Origin: Anaerolineae bacterium
Lineage (GTDB): Bacteria; Chloroflexota; Anaerolineae; 4572-78; NAK82
Assembly: GCA_030597485.1 (NCBI GenBank)
Contig: JAUVRU010000084.1
Coordinates: forward strand, 1 to 7,413
Direction of reading: 5' to 3'
DNA: 7,413 nucleotides
Positions 1-6,180 of the stretch are shown here, one piece after another. The position numbers were made by a program, and so were the translations under genes. Position 1 is the first letter of the stretch; every line of letters begins with the position of its first letter. Below the pieces are notes generated by a model. The model saw only the letters and a program-made list of their open reading frames with translations, searched no databases and was not told the DNA's origin.

Positions 1-43
1 AGCGAGCGTAGTCCTGACTGCGGGGGGTGATTTTTTCGGCCAT
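1..43 (-). CDS. proS: Prolyl-tRNA synthetase, N-terminal fragment (gene continues past the left edge)
   Basis: Only the first 14 codons are present, starting at an ATG at 43-41 and running off the left edge. The peptide reads MAEKITPRSQDYAR. From memory this is the characteristic opening of the archaeal/eukaryote-like (Thermus-type, short) prolyl-tRNA synthetase, which in relatives continues with a WYL(D/E)V motif. The enzyme attaches proline to tRNA-Pro in the cytoplasm. A Shine-Dalgarno AAGGAG (complement of 54-59) sits 10 nt before the ATG and supports the start. The gene follows the LOG-family gene on the same strand after a 133-nt gap (44-176), in which I see no convincing promoter, terminator or T-box. 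It may therefore be the last visible member of the trpS-pheA-LOG transcript. The A6 and C6 runs just inside the gene are the only oddity. The call rests on a short peptide and needs the neighbouring sequence to confirm it. Confidence 0.72.
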   Translation of the reverse strand, partial: MAEKITPRSQDYAR

Positions 44-176
44 GATTTCGAGTCTCCTTGATTGAGAGCATTGATGGTCCGACGAGCAACAATGAGTCCT
101 TTCAACCTGTTGGTCGCCAGTGATTGGACGGTAGCGGCGGTCAGATAGCCGGGCTGGACATCCCTCGGGTGTTTCC

Positions 177-722
177 TCAAACGGATAACAACCTATCCTC
201 CAATACGCTTGCCGCCTCAGCTGGCGTTCTGACCTGCTTGAGAAGCGTCACATCTTGCGGGCGGATGTAAGCATTGTCGATGAATGCGGCCAGGGTACGT
301 TGCCACAATCCGCCGACAGGGACGACAGGCTTAGATGCTATCTCACCTACCTGAAGCAAGCTCCACGCCATTGCCAGCTCGGACAAAGTGCCGATACCGC
401 CCGGCATCACCACTATCGCGTCGCAGCGCTCCACCAGGTAGACGACCCGCTGGCGCAGCGTTGGCTGTCGAATCTCCTCCTCGACCCACTGGTTCGCCTC
501 AAGGGGCAAGAACTCCTCAATCTGGTTGCACGTGACGCCGATAACGTGACCACCCTCTTCGCTGGCGCCCCGGCTGGCCCCTTCCATCACCCCCCGGTAG
601 CCACCAGTCTGCACGGTGAGGCCGAGCCTGGCCACGCGTTGCCCCAGTTCTCGGGCTGCCTCGTAGTCAGCGGAGCCGGGTTGCGGTGCACTGCTGCCAA
701 AGATAGAGATGATGTGGGACAT
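177..722 (-). CDS. LOG-family (TIGR00730-like) Rossmann-fold protein
   Basis: This 181-residue protein belongs to the LOG / 'lysine decarboxylase-like' family of Rossmann-fold proteins. Proven members are cytokinin riboside 5'-monophosphate phosphoribohydrolases, which hydrolyse nucleoside monophosphates to base and ribose 5-phosphate; many bacterial members have no assigned substrate. The sequence shows an N-terminal beta strand and Ser-rich loop (IFGSSAP, residues 7-13), the glycine-rich GGYRGVMEGASRGA at 40-53, and the family hallmark PGGIGTLSE at 107-115 containing the catalytic-type Glu. The length is normal for the family and no signal peptide is seen, so it should be cytoplasmic. It lies 26 nt after pheA on the same strand. 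A near-perfect Shine-Dalgarno (AGGAGGTGAG, complement of 732-741) precedes the ATG, but the gap from AGGAGG is 13 nt, longer than usual, and no in-frame alternative start fits better. The cytokinin-type activity is family knowledge, not shown here. Confidence 0.9.
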   Translation of the reverse strand: MSHIISIFGSSAPQPGSADYEAARELGQRVARLGLTVQTGGYRGVMEGASRGASEEGGHVIGVTCNQIEEFLPLEANQWVEEEIRQPTLRQRVVYLVERCDAIVVMPGGIGTLSELAMAWSLLQVGEIASKPVVPVGGLWQRTLAAFIDNAYIRPQDVTLLKQVRTPAEAASVLEDRLLSV

Positions 723-748
723 AGAGTGGTACTCACCTCCTGAAGTGT

Positions 749-1582
749 CTACACGCCCCGAGGATACGAGCCCAGCACGCGGAAGAAGGTGGTCAGTTCT
801 TGCAGGTGATTGAGGGCACTATGGCAACGGGTCTCGCGTGTGCTGCCAGCGAAGTCAATGTAAAAGAGATATTCCCAGCGCTTGCCCTGCAATGGTCGCG
901 ATTCGATCTTGGTCAGATCAATGTCGCGCAGAGCAAAGACGGCCAGACATTTAAACAGGGCGCCCGGTATGTTGCGGGTAGAAAAGACGATGGAGGTTTT
1001 GGCTTGTTCCGTTGATATGTCTGCCTCACTTCCCAACACCAGGAAACGGGTGTAGTTCTCGGCATCGTCTTCCATGTGGTCCCGCAGGATGGTCATTTCA
1101 TAGATGTCGGCCGCGCGACGGCTGGCGATGGCGGCTCCGTCCTGGACGTTGCCTTCCCGCAACATCTTCACACTGCCGGCTGTGTCATAGGCTGGCACCC
1201 GCTCTGCGTCGGGGAGCAATGTGGTCAGTGATCGCTCGCATTGAGCCAGCGCCTGCGGATGCGAATAAACGCGAGAAATGTCGTCCATCGTCACGCCAGG
1301 CATGGCGATCAGGGTGTGGGCGATCCGCGTTTGTACCTCCCCCACAATGGTCAGGTCGTGCCGCAGAAGCAGATCGTAGTTGCGGTGGATGCTGCCTGCC
1401 AATGAGTTCTCAACTGGGATGATGCCCTGGTTAGCCGATCCACTCTCCACAGATTCAAAGACCGCTTCGAAAGTGACGCATGGTAGCGGCTGAATGGCAT
1501 CCCCGAAGTGGATCACCGCTGCCGCTTCGCTGTAGGCACCCCGTTCACCTTGAAACGCAATCACCTGTTGATGGTCACTCAT
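749..1582 (-). CDS. pheA: Prephenate dehydratase with C-terminal ACT domain
   Basis: This 277-residue monofunctional prephenate dehydratase (EC 4.2.1.51) converts prephenate to phenylpyruvate, the committed step of phenylalanine synthesis, in the cytoplasm. The N-terminal catalytic domain (about 6-185) opens with the signature FQGERGAYSEAA (10-21), has the PVENS motif at 56-60, and carries the catalytic TRF motif at 178-180. The ACT regulatory domain (about 195-277) contains GALF (207-210) and ESRP (227-230), the two motifs that form the phenylalanine-binding site in this family, so feedback inhibition by phenylalanine is expected. There is no chorismate mutase domain, so that enzyme must be encoded elsewhere. 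The ATG at 1582 is preceded by GGAGG (complement of 1587-1591), rather close at 4 nt, and the family usually starts a few residues before FQG, which fits. It lies 42 nt after trpS and 26 nt before the LOG gene, probably in one transcript. Confidence 0.96.
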   Translation of the reverse strand: MSDHQQVIAFQGERGAYSEAAAVIHFGDAIQPLPCVTFEAVFESVESGSANQGIIPVENSLAGSIHRNYDLLLRHDLTIVGEVQTRIAHTLIAMPGVTMDDISRVYSHPQALAQCERSLTTLLPDAERVPAYDTAGSVKMLREGNVQDGAAIASRRAADIYEMTILRDHMEDDAENYTRFLVLGSEADISTEQAKTSIVFSTRNIPGALFKCLAVFALRDIDLTKIESRPLQGKRWEYLFYIDFAGSTRETRCHSALNHLQELTTFFRVLGSYPRGV

Positions 1583-1597
1583 CTGGCCTCCGTGTCG

Positions 1598-1619
1598 ATC
1601 CCTATGACTCTGTAGGGAT
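1598..1619 (-). other. Small hairpin in the trpS–pheA gap
   Basis: A perfect 7-bp inverted repeat, ATCCCTA (1598-1604) and TAGGGAT (1613-1619), encloses an 8-nt loop in the 42-nt spacer between the trpS stop and the pheA start. In the transcript it would fold 6 nt after the trpS stop codon and end just before the pheA ribosome binding site. No U-run follows it, so it is not a standard intrinsic terminator. It could stabilise or process the mRNA or tune pheA translation. A 7-bp stem of this kind can also arise by chance. Confidence 0.4.
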
Positions 1620-1624
1620 ACGCG

Positions 1625-2611
1625 TTATGGCAAGCCCACGGCCCCCTTCACTTCATCTATGACTTGACTGGCGATGACGCCGGCCTTCTCGGCCCCCCGG
1701 TGTAACACTTCCCACACCTCATCGGGATTCTCAGCCAGCCGGGCGCGCCGCTCACGGAAGGGGGCGAAATAGTCAGCCAGGTTCTTGGCAAACATCTTCT
1801 TGCAGTCCACACAGCCGATGCCAGCTGTGCGACAGTCAGAATCAATTTGCTGTACGGTCTCCTGCGGCGTGAAAACCTGGTGCAGCGAGAAGACGTTGCA
1901 CACCTCTGGTCGGCCGGGGTCACCACGGCGCTGGCGCTGCGGGTCGGTGACCATCATTCGCACCCGCTCATAGATCTCCTCGGGGGAACTGGCTATCTCT
2001 ATGTGATTGTCGAGCGATTTGCTCATTTTGTTCACGCCGTCGATACCCAGCACTCTCGGAGTCTCAGTATACACAGCTTGCGGTTCCACCAGCACCGGCC
2101 CGAAGTGGTGGTTGAAGGTGCGCACGATTTCCCGAGTGAATTCCAGGTGGCTCGCCTGATCCACGCCCACAGGTACCGCGTTGGCCTTGTATAGCGTGAT
2201 GTCAGCACACATCAGCACGGGATAGCCGACCAAGCCGTAGTTGACGTTGTCTGGCTGCTCGCGCACTTTCTCCTTGAAAGTGGGCAGCCGGGTGAGCTTG
2301 CCCAATGGCGTCACCATGCTCAGAATGGTGTGTAGTTCCGTGACCTGCGGCACGTGGGACTGAACAAACACGATAGTTCCCCGCCCGGGATCCATACCGG
2401 CCGCCAGCCAGTCAAGTGCCATTTCATAGGTCCATTCCCTCAGATGGGCGGTGTCCTCCAGCGTGGTGAGGGCGTGCAGATCGACAATGGAGTAGACGCA
2501 GTCGTAGTCGTCTTGCAGGGTAACGTAGTTCTTGATGGCGCCCAGGTAGTTGCCCAGGTGTTGCCGCCCGGTAGGACGGGCGCCGGAAAAGACCCTTCCC
2601 TTTTTCACCAT
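1625..2611 (-). CDS. trpS: Tryptophanyl-tRNA synthetase, probable [4Fe-4S]-binding type
   Basis: This 328-residue class Ic aminoacyl-tRNA synthetase (EC 6.1.1.2) charges tRNA-Trp with tryptophan using ATP. The HIGH-type motif appears as PTGRQHLGNY (13-22), and the second ATP-binding motif KMSKS is at 195-199. GVDQASHLEFTR (149-160) matches the conserved tryptophan/ATP pocket region of bacterial TrpRS. The length is typical. In the C-terminal helical anticodon-binding region the cysteines C238, C260, C267 and C270 give the spacing C-x21-C-x6-C-x2-C. This closely matches the motif that holds a [4Fe-4S] cluster in Thermotoga maritima TrpRS, recalled as C-x22-C-x6-C-x2-C, so cluster binding is likely but inferred. 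The ATG at 2611 is preceded by GGAG (complement of 2617-2620) with a 5-nt gap. A promoter candidate lies at 2684-2656. It is the first gene of the leftward cluster with pheA. Confidence 0.97.
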   Translation of the reverse strand: MVKKGRVFSGARPTGRQHLGNYLGAIKNYVTLQDDYDCVYSIVDLHALTTLEDTAHLREWTYEMALDWLAAGMDPGRGTIVFVQSHVPQVTELHTILSMVTPLGKLTRLPTFKEKVREQPDNVNYGLVGYPVLMCADITLYKANAVPVGVDQASHLEFTREIVRTFNHHFGPVLVEPQAVYTETPRVLGIDGVNKMSKSLDNHIEIASSPEEIYERVRMMVTDPQRQRRGDPGRPEVCNVFSLHQVFTPQETVQQIDSDCRTAGIGCVDCKKMFAKNLADYFAPFRERRARLAENPDEVWEVLHRGAEKAGVIASQVIDEVKGAVGLP

Positions 2612-2655
2612 TCAATCTCCTCAGGGGATTTGTGCTCTCATTTGCCTGACGCCGC

Positions 2656-2684
2656 ATTCTACCGCACGGTACCCAAGTGCGCAA
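2656..2684 (-). promoter_or_regulatory. Sigma70-type promoter for trpS and the leftward operon
   Basis: On the minus strand a -35 box TTGCGC (2684-2679) and a -10 box TAGAAT (2661-2656) are separated by exactly 17 nt. Transcription would start near 2649, giving a leader of about 38 nt before the trpS ATG, too short for a T-box riboswitch. The site faces away from a second promoter of the same build at 2702-2730. The call rests on consensus and position only. Confidence 0.6.
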
Positions 2685-2707
2685 GTCGGATTGAATGGGA
2701 CTTGTGC
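2679..2707. promoter_or_regulatory. Inverted repeat containing both divergent -35 boxes (possible operator)
   Basis: The arms GCGCAAGTC (2679-2687) and GACTTGTGC (2699-2707) match as an inverted repeat at 8 of 9 positions around an 11-nt centre. Each arm contains one complete -35 hexamer: TTGCGC for trpS on the minus strand and TTGTGC for the membrane-protein gene on the plus strand. Arm centres are 20 bp apart, about two helical turns, which would suit a dimeric regulator on one DNA face. Equally, the symmetry may simply reflect two similar promoters placed head to head. Confidence 0.45.
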
Positions 2708-2730
2708 TAAACATAAAATTATGGTAGAAT
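2702..2730 (+). promoter_or_regulatory. Sigma70-type extended -10 promoter for the membrane-protein gene
   Basis: A -35 box TTGTGC (2702-2707) is followed after 17 nt by the -10 box TAGAAT (2725-2730), which is preceded by TGG, giving an extended -10 element. The expected start is near 2737, with a leader of about 45 nt before the ATG at 2782. The spacer is A/T-rich, unlike its surroundings, as is common at promoters. Confidence 0.65.
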
Positions 2731-2781
2731 ACGTTAAGTAAAGTTGAACTTTGTCGTACATCGCCTAAGGAGAGTGAACCC

Positions 2782-3966
2782 ATGAGCGTATCAGAGAAAT
2801 CCCCAGAGCGAGCGCTGTTGATGGGTGCCATAGCGGGACTCATTGTAGGTTGTCTCATCGGCTGGTTTGTCATCGGCTGGTGGCTGTGGCCGGTGCAGTA
2901 TGTTGGCGACGCATACACCTATGAGTTGAACGAGGCTGAAAAGGCGGAATACGTGGCAGCCGTAGTAGACTCGTATAATCTGACACGGCGGGTTGACGTA
3001 GCTGCTCAGCGTTTCGCTGGTTGGGAGACAGAAGAGAAAGTGAGTGCGCTGGCTCGTCTGTTTGCCGAGTATCAGGTTCAGGGCAAAACCCAGGAGGCAC
3101 AGGGAATTGTTGTGCTGACTGCGGCTCTGAATCAGATAGAAGGTTGGGATTCAACGGCTGTCAGCCAGGCCACGGACCAGCTGGTAACCCAATACCAGGA
3201 CGAAGGGAGCGCCGAGCAGGCTCAATTTGTGATCCTGTTTTCCAGTGAAATGGGGCTGGTGACGGCCGGGCCGACGGGCGAGCAAGTATCTCCGGCTGCC
3301 ACACCCGATCCCCAGGAGTCACCCTCCGGGTTGCGCGGCGTCGGGCTGTTGTTAGTCCTCTTGTTGGCTCTGATCCTGGTTGGGGCAATGGCCTTTCTGA
3401 TCGTGTTCCTCATCAGGCGGCAGCGGGCGGCGCCAACGACGGCGATGGCTGTGGACGAAAGCGAATGGTTGGGCGAAGGCCCGCTGCCTCTCCTCACCAG
3501 GAAAAGTGCCTATCGGCTGGGGATGGACAATTTTGACGAGTCCTTCTCTATCGAGGGCGAGGACGGCACGTTCATGGGTGAGTGCGGCGTGGGGATTTCG
3601 GAGGCGATGGGCGAGGACACTCCCAGGCGAGTGCTGGCTTTTGAGGTGTGGCTGTTCGACAAGAGCGACATCCGCACCGTCACCAAGGTCCTGGTGAGCG
3701 ATCACGCCTACGAGAACGAGGCGCTACGCAACAAGCTGGCGGCTCGAGGAGAGCCAATTCTGGCAGCGCCCGGCACAACTATCATGTTGGAGACCACAGC
3801 ACTGGCCGTCGAGGCACGTGTGGACGAGATGGAGTATGGCGACGGCACGCCCCCTTCGAGCTACTTCAACAGCTTGACCGTTTCGTTGACGGCCCGGGTC
3901 AAATCTGATACTGCCAATGCCTCGTGGGACGATATCTCCCCGTTACCGAATGTGGAGGAATCGTAG
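2782..3966 (+). CDS. Uncharacterised membrane protein: helical-repeat outer domain, two TM helices, cytoplasmic C-domain
   Basis: This 394-residue protein has no function I can name. Residues 11-38 form a first membrane helix with a GAIAGLIVGCLIGW core and a Trp-rich end. Residues 184-211 form a second, followed by RRQR, so by the positive-inside rule both termini face the cytoplasm and residues 40-183 lie outside. That outer part is largely helical and shows a degenerate repeat centred on Y65, Y97 and Y138 (L/V-F/V-x-E-Y-Q-x-x-G...A-Q pattern), resembling TPR-like helix pairs. A Pro/Ser/Thr-rich stretch (163-183) leads into the second helix. The C-terminal part (about 228-375) looks like a compact alpha/beta domain, followed by an acidic tail. 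AAGGAG at 2767-2772, 9 nt upstream, fixes the ATG. I recall similar N-termini in Chloroflexota proteins, but this is memory, not a search. It is convergent with dgt, 6 nt between stops, and divergent from trpS, so probably transcribed alone. Confidence 0.85.
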   Translation: MSVSEKSPERALLMGAIAGLIVGCLIGWFVIGWWLWPVQYVGDAYTYELNEAEKAEYVAAVVDSYNLTRRVDVAAQRFAGWETEEKVSALARLFAEYQVQGKTQEAQGIVVLTAALNQIEGWDSTAVSQATDQLVTQYQDEGSAEQAQFVILFSSEMGLVTAGPTGEQVSPAATPDPQESPSGLRGVGLLLVLLLALILVGAMAFLIVFLIRRQRAAPTTAMAVDESEWLGEGPLPLLTRKSAYRLGMDNFDESFSIEGEDGTFMGECGVGISEAMGEDTPRRVLAFEVWLFDKSDIRTVTKVLVSDHAYENEALRNKLAARGEPILAAPGTTIMLETTALAVEARVDEMEYGDGTPPSSYFNSLTVSLTARVKSDTANASWDDISPLPNVEES

Positions 3967-3972
3967 GCGCAT

Positions 3973-5157
3973 TCAGACCCGTTCCATCGGATCGAATAGC
4001 TTCTGGTATTCTTGCAGGGCGTAGCGGTCAGTCATACCGGCCACGTAGTCACATACCACCCGCTCCACGCTTTCGTTCTCGTCGGCATTGCCTCCCGCTT
4101 CCGGGACTGCCAGCCGGTCCTGGACCTGCTGTGGAAGCAACAAGGGTTCCGCCACATACAGGCGGAACAGCTGGCCGAGAAAGCGGTCGGCCTTGCTGGC
4201 CATGCGCATCACGCGCCAGTGGCGATAGAGGTTGTGATAGAGGAAGTCCTTTAGCTCACGATTCTTCTCCTGCATGGCCTCGGAGTGAGCGATTGCGTTA
4301 AAGCCCAGACTACGAACGTCGTCCGCCGACTGCACGTCGTGGCTTTGCAGCACCTCGTCGGTGGCCTTTATCAGGTCGGTTACCTCTCTGCCGACCATCT
4401 TGCGTATGACCCAGTGTCGATGCATCTCTGCGATGCTGTGGCCGACGTCAATGCCCTGTTCGCTGATGACTTCCTGCCATAGCGCCACCTGGCTCAGTTG
4501 GCCGGCTGTGATCATTCCCGACCTCAGCCCGTCGTCCAGGTCGGCAGTGGAATAGGCGATTTCGTCGGCAGCGTTGACAATCTGACATTCGAGCGTGCCT
4601 CGCTTCTCCGGCTCAAAGGAGTACGCCATCCCTCGATCGTATTCCGTCTCATGCTTAAGAATCCCCTCGCGCACCTCCCAGGACCGGTTGAGGCCAGGAA
4701 AATCAGGATAGCGGCGCTCCAGAGTCTCTACAATGCGAAGGCTTTGGTGGTTGTGGTCGAAGCCGCCGTGTTCCTGCATCAGCGCGTTGAGGGCTGCTTC
4801 TCCGCTGTGGCCAAATGGCCCGTGTCCCAGGTCGTGGGCAAGGCAGATCGCCTCGGTCAGATCTTCGTTGGTGCGCAGGGCGCGAGCGATGGTGCGGCCA
4901 ATTTGCGCCACTTCGAGGGTGTGGGTGAGACGGGTGCGGTAGTAATCGCCCTCGGTGATGATGAAGACCTGGGTCTTGTTCTCCAGCCGGCGAAATGCAG
5001 TAGTGTGGAGGATGCGATCCCGATCACGCTGGTAGGCGGTGCGATAGGGATGCTCTCCCTCCGGGTGGCGGCGGCCACGTGTGTCCCGACTCTTCATGGC
5101 ATCAGGTGCCAGGCGTTCAGTTTCCTGCTGCTCCAATTCCTCACGTGACAGCATCAT
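3973..5157 (-). CDS. dgt: dGTPase-like HD-domain deoxynucleoside triphosphate triphosphohydrolase
   Basis: This 394-residue cytoplasmic enzyme of the dGTPase family hydrolyses a dNTP to deoxynucleoside and inorganic triphosphate, adjusting dNTP pools. The metal-binding HD signature is complete: H79 in RLTHTLEV, H108-D109 in LAHDLGHGPFGHSGE, and D198 in NAADEIAYSTADLDDG. H135/H137 and H169, in FDHNHQSLRI and ILKHE, are the further conserved active-site histidines. The N-terminal YRTAYQRDRDRILHTTAFRRLENKTQVF (38-65) is the classic opening of this family. The length fits the shorter dGTPase-like type 2 group; E. coli Dgt is longer, and substrate preference cannot be read from sequence. The start is the first of two tandem ATGs (5157, 5154), with an excellent ribosome binding site at 5170-5161. 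No clear promoter is visible on this strand upstream. The gene diverges from the LysM–YkuD gene and ends 6 nt from the convergent membrane-protein gene with no hairpin terminator between. Confidence 0.93.
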   Translation of the reverse strand: MMLSREELEQQETERLAPDAMKSRDTRGRRHPEGEHPYRTAYQRDRDRILHTTAFRRLENKTQVFIITEGDYYRTRLTHTLEVAQIGRTIARALRTNEDLTEAICLAHDLGHGPFGHSGEAALNALMQEHGGFDHNHQSLRIVETLERRYPDFPGLNRSWEVREGILKHETEYDRGMAYSFEPEKRGTLECQIVNAADEIAYSTADLDDGLRSGMITAGQLSQVALWQEVISEQGIDVGHSIAEMHRHWVIRKMVGREVTDLIKATDEVLQSHDVQSADDVRSLGFNAIAHSEAMQEKNRELKDFLYHNLYRHWRVMRMASKADRFLGQLFRLYVAEPLLLPQQVQDRLAVPEAGGNADENESVERVVCDYVAGMTDRYALQEYQKLFDPMERV

Positions 5158-5160
5158 ATG

Positions 5161-5170
5161 TCACCTCCTT
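5161..5170 (-). promoter_or_regulatory. Full-length Shine-Dalgarno for dgt
   Basis: AAGGAGGTGA (complement of 5161-5170) is complementary to ten bases of the 16S rRNA anti-SD end as found in most bacteria. The gap from AGGAGG to the ATG at 5157 is 6 nt. It favours 5157 over the adjacent ATG at 5154 and suggests efficient translation. Confidence 0.85.
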
Positions 5171-5199
5171 GATACCGGGGCACTCCTGCAAACGTGCTC

Positions 5200-5228
5200 T
5201 TGCCAGAGCGAACAACTTGTGATATAAT
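5200..5228 (+). promoter_or_regulatory. Strong sigma70-type promoter for the LysM–YkuD gene
   Basis: The -35 box TTGCCA (5200-5205) differs from consensus at one position. After 17 nt comes the perfect -10 box TATAAT (5223-5228), preceded by TGA, giving an extended -10. This is the best promoter in the window. Transcription would start near 5235 and leave a leader of about 96 nt before the ATG at 5331. The leader contains a perfect 10-bp palindrome, CCCTGCAGGG (5304-5313), just before the ribosome binding site. The -35 box also lies inside a short inverted repeat, GCTCT/AGAGC (5196-5209). Confidence 0.78.
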
Positions 5229-5330
5229 GCTCCTGTGTTATGTAAAATATGATTGCTGCAGCCCTGTGTGCGGACAGTACGAACAGACCACATGTGCCCA
5301 GCACCCTGCAGGGCAGACAGGAGCACCAGT

Positions 5331-6146
5331 ATGGCCCGTGGCGTGATAACTTCTTCTCTCGTTGCCCTCATTCTCCTGGCCGCGTTCGCTGCCGTTCCCG
5401 TCCACGCTGAAGGGACAGGCACCTACACCGTGCAGCCAGGAGACACACTGGTTGGCGTTGCAGCTCGTTTCGGCGTGAGGGTCAGCCAACTGGCAGCTGC
5501 CAACGGGCTGCGGTGGAACTCCTGGGTCTATGTCGGTCAACGACTGGTGATCCCCGGCAGTCTCCAGACGCCGACCGCGCCGTCTGGCAGCACCTATATC
5601 GTCAAGCCGGGGGATACGCTGCATGGTATTGCCTATCGCCACCGGACCACAGTGGCCGCCCTGCTGGCCGCCAACGGCCTGTCCAATCCCAATTTCATCT
5701 ACAGCGGCCAGCGTCTGGTGATTCCAGGTGGGACAGGCTCTCCCGCGTCGCCCTCTCCGTCCCAACCGGCACCGGCTCCCTCCCGCGGGCACAGAGCAAA
5801 ATGGATCGACGTCAACCTGACCACCCAGACGTTGATCGGCTACGAAGGACAAACGCCCGTCTTTCAGACACTGGTCTCCACCGGCACCTGGGGCACACCG
5901 ACGGTGGTGGGCACTTACAGCATCTACGTGAAGCACGCTTCAGCTCTGATGACGGGGCCAGGCTACTATTTGCCCAATGTGCCCTACATCATGTATTTCT
6001 ACCGGGGCTACGGTGTGCACGGTACCTATTGGCACAGCAACTTCGGCACGCCGATGAGCCACGGGTGTATCAACATGTCAGTGCCTGACGCCCAGCGGCT
6101 TTTCAACTGGGCACCGCTGGGCACTACCATCGTCACCCACTATTGA
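5331..6146 (+). CDS. Secreted two-LysM L,D-transpeptidase (YkuD domain)
   Basis: This 271-residue exported cell-wall enzyme has a signal peptide at 1-26 (hydrophobic VALILLAAFAAV core, cleavage after VHA). LysM repeats at about 31-76 and 88-133 each contain PGDTL and end QRLVIPG. A Pro/Ser linker (134-154) leads to the YkuD catalytic domain (about 156-270). The active-site signature is intact: H230 in GVHGTYWH, then SHGCIN with H244 and catalytic C246. YkuD enzymes form 3-3 peptidoglycan cross-links or attach proteins to the wall; LysM repeats bind N-acetylglucosamine-containing glycan. The two LysM units align without gaps at an offset of 57 residues, identical at 27 of 46 positions by my count, implying duplication. 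The ATG at 5331 is chosen over an in-frame TTG at 5253 because it begins a proper signal peptide and follows AGGAG (5319-5323) by 7 nt. It ends 34 nt from the convergent amidohydrolase, with no clear terminator between. Confidence 0.94.
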   Translation: MARGVITSSLVALILLAAFAAVPVHAEGTGTYTVQPGDTLVGVAARFGVRVSQLAAANGLRWNSWVYVGQRLVIPGSLQTPTAPSGSTYIVKPGDTLHGIAYRHRTTVAALLAANGLSNPNFIYSGQRLVIPGGTGSPASPSPSQPAPAPSRGHRAKWIDVNLTTQTLIGYEGQTPVFQTLVSTGTWGTPTVVGTYSIYVKHASALMTGPGYYLPNVPYIMYFYRGYGVHGTYWHSNFGTPMSHGCINMSVPDAQRLFNWAPLGTTIVTHY

Positions 6147-6180
6147 TCCTTCAACCCGGTTCATCCTCCAGGTGATCGGC

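Noticed and set aside
21..38. A6 and C6 runs at the start of proS as a phase-variation switch
   Set aside because: The runs are short and sit in an essential synthetase gene, where switching off would be lethal.
44..176. T-box, promoter or terminator before proS
   Set aside because: I found no T-box consensus, no -35/-10 pair with good spacing, and no hairpin with a U-run in these 133 nt. Only the proS ribosome binding site is clear.
1..180. Minus-strand frame starting at a TTG that overlaps the LOG stop codon and running open to the left edge
   Set aside because: It overlaps the proS start in another frame, begins at a weak TTG with a distant ribosome binding site, and shows no family. Sixty open codons are not significant here.
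3947..3972. Terminator hairpin between the membrane-protein gene and dgt
   Set aside because: Only a 5-bp GAATG/CATTC match with a long loop and no T-run is present.
4498..5148. 216-codon open frame on the plus strand inside dgt
   Set aside because: It lies wholly opposite dgt, whose complete HD motifs and ideal ribosome binding site prove the minus strand. The plus frame gives no recognisable motif.
5253..5330. Upstream TTG start for the LysM–YkuD protein, adding 26 residues
   Set aside because: It would put a Cys/Arg-rich segment before a good signal peptide, and the ATG at 5331 has a well-spaced AGGAG.
5238..5936. 232-codon open frame on the minus strand over the LysM–YkuD gene
   Set aside because: It is the antisense of a gene with signal peptide, two LysM repeats and an intact SHGCIN site; the peptide has no family features.
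6147..6180. Bidirectional terminator between the LysM–YkuD gene and the amidohydrolase
   Set aside because: The 34-nt gap has no stem longer than a few base pairs and no T-run.
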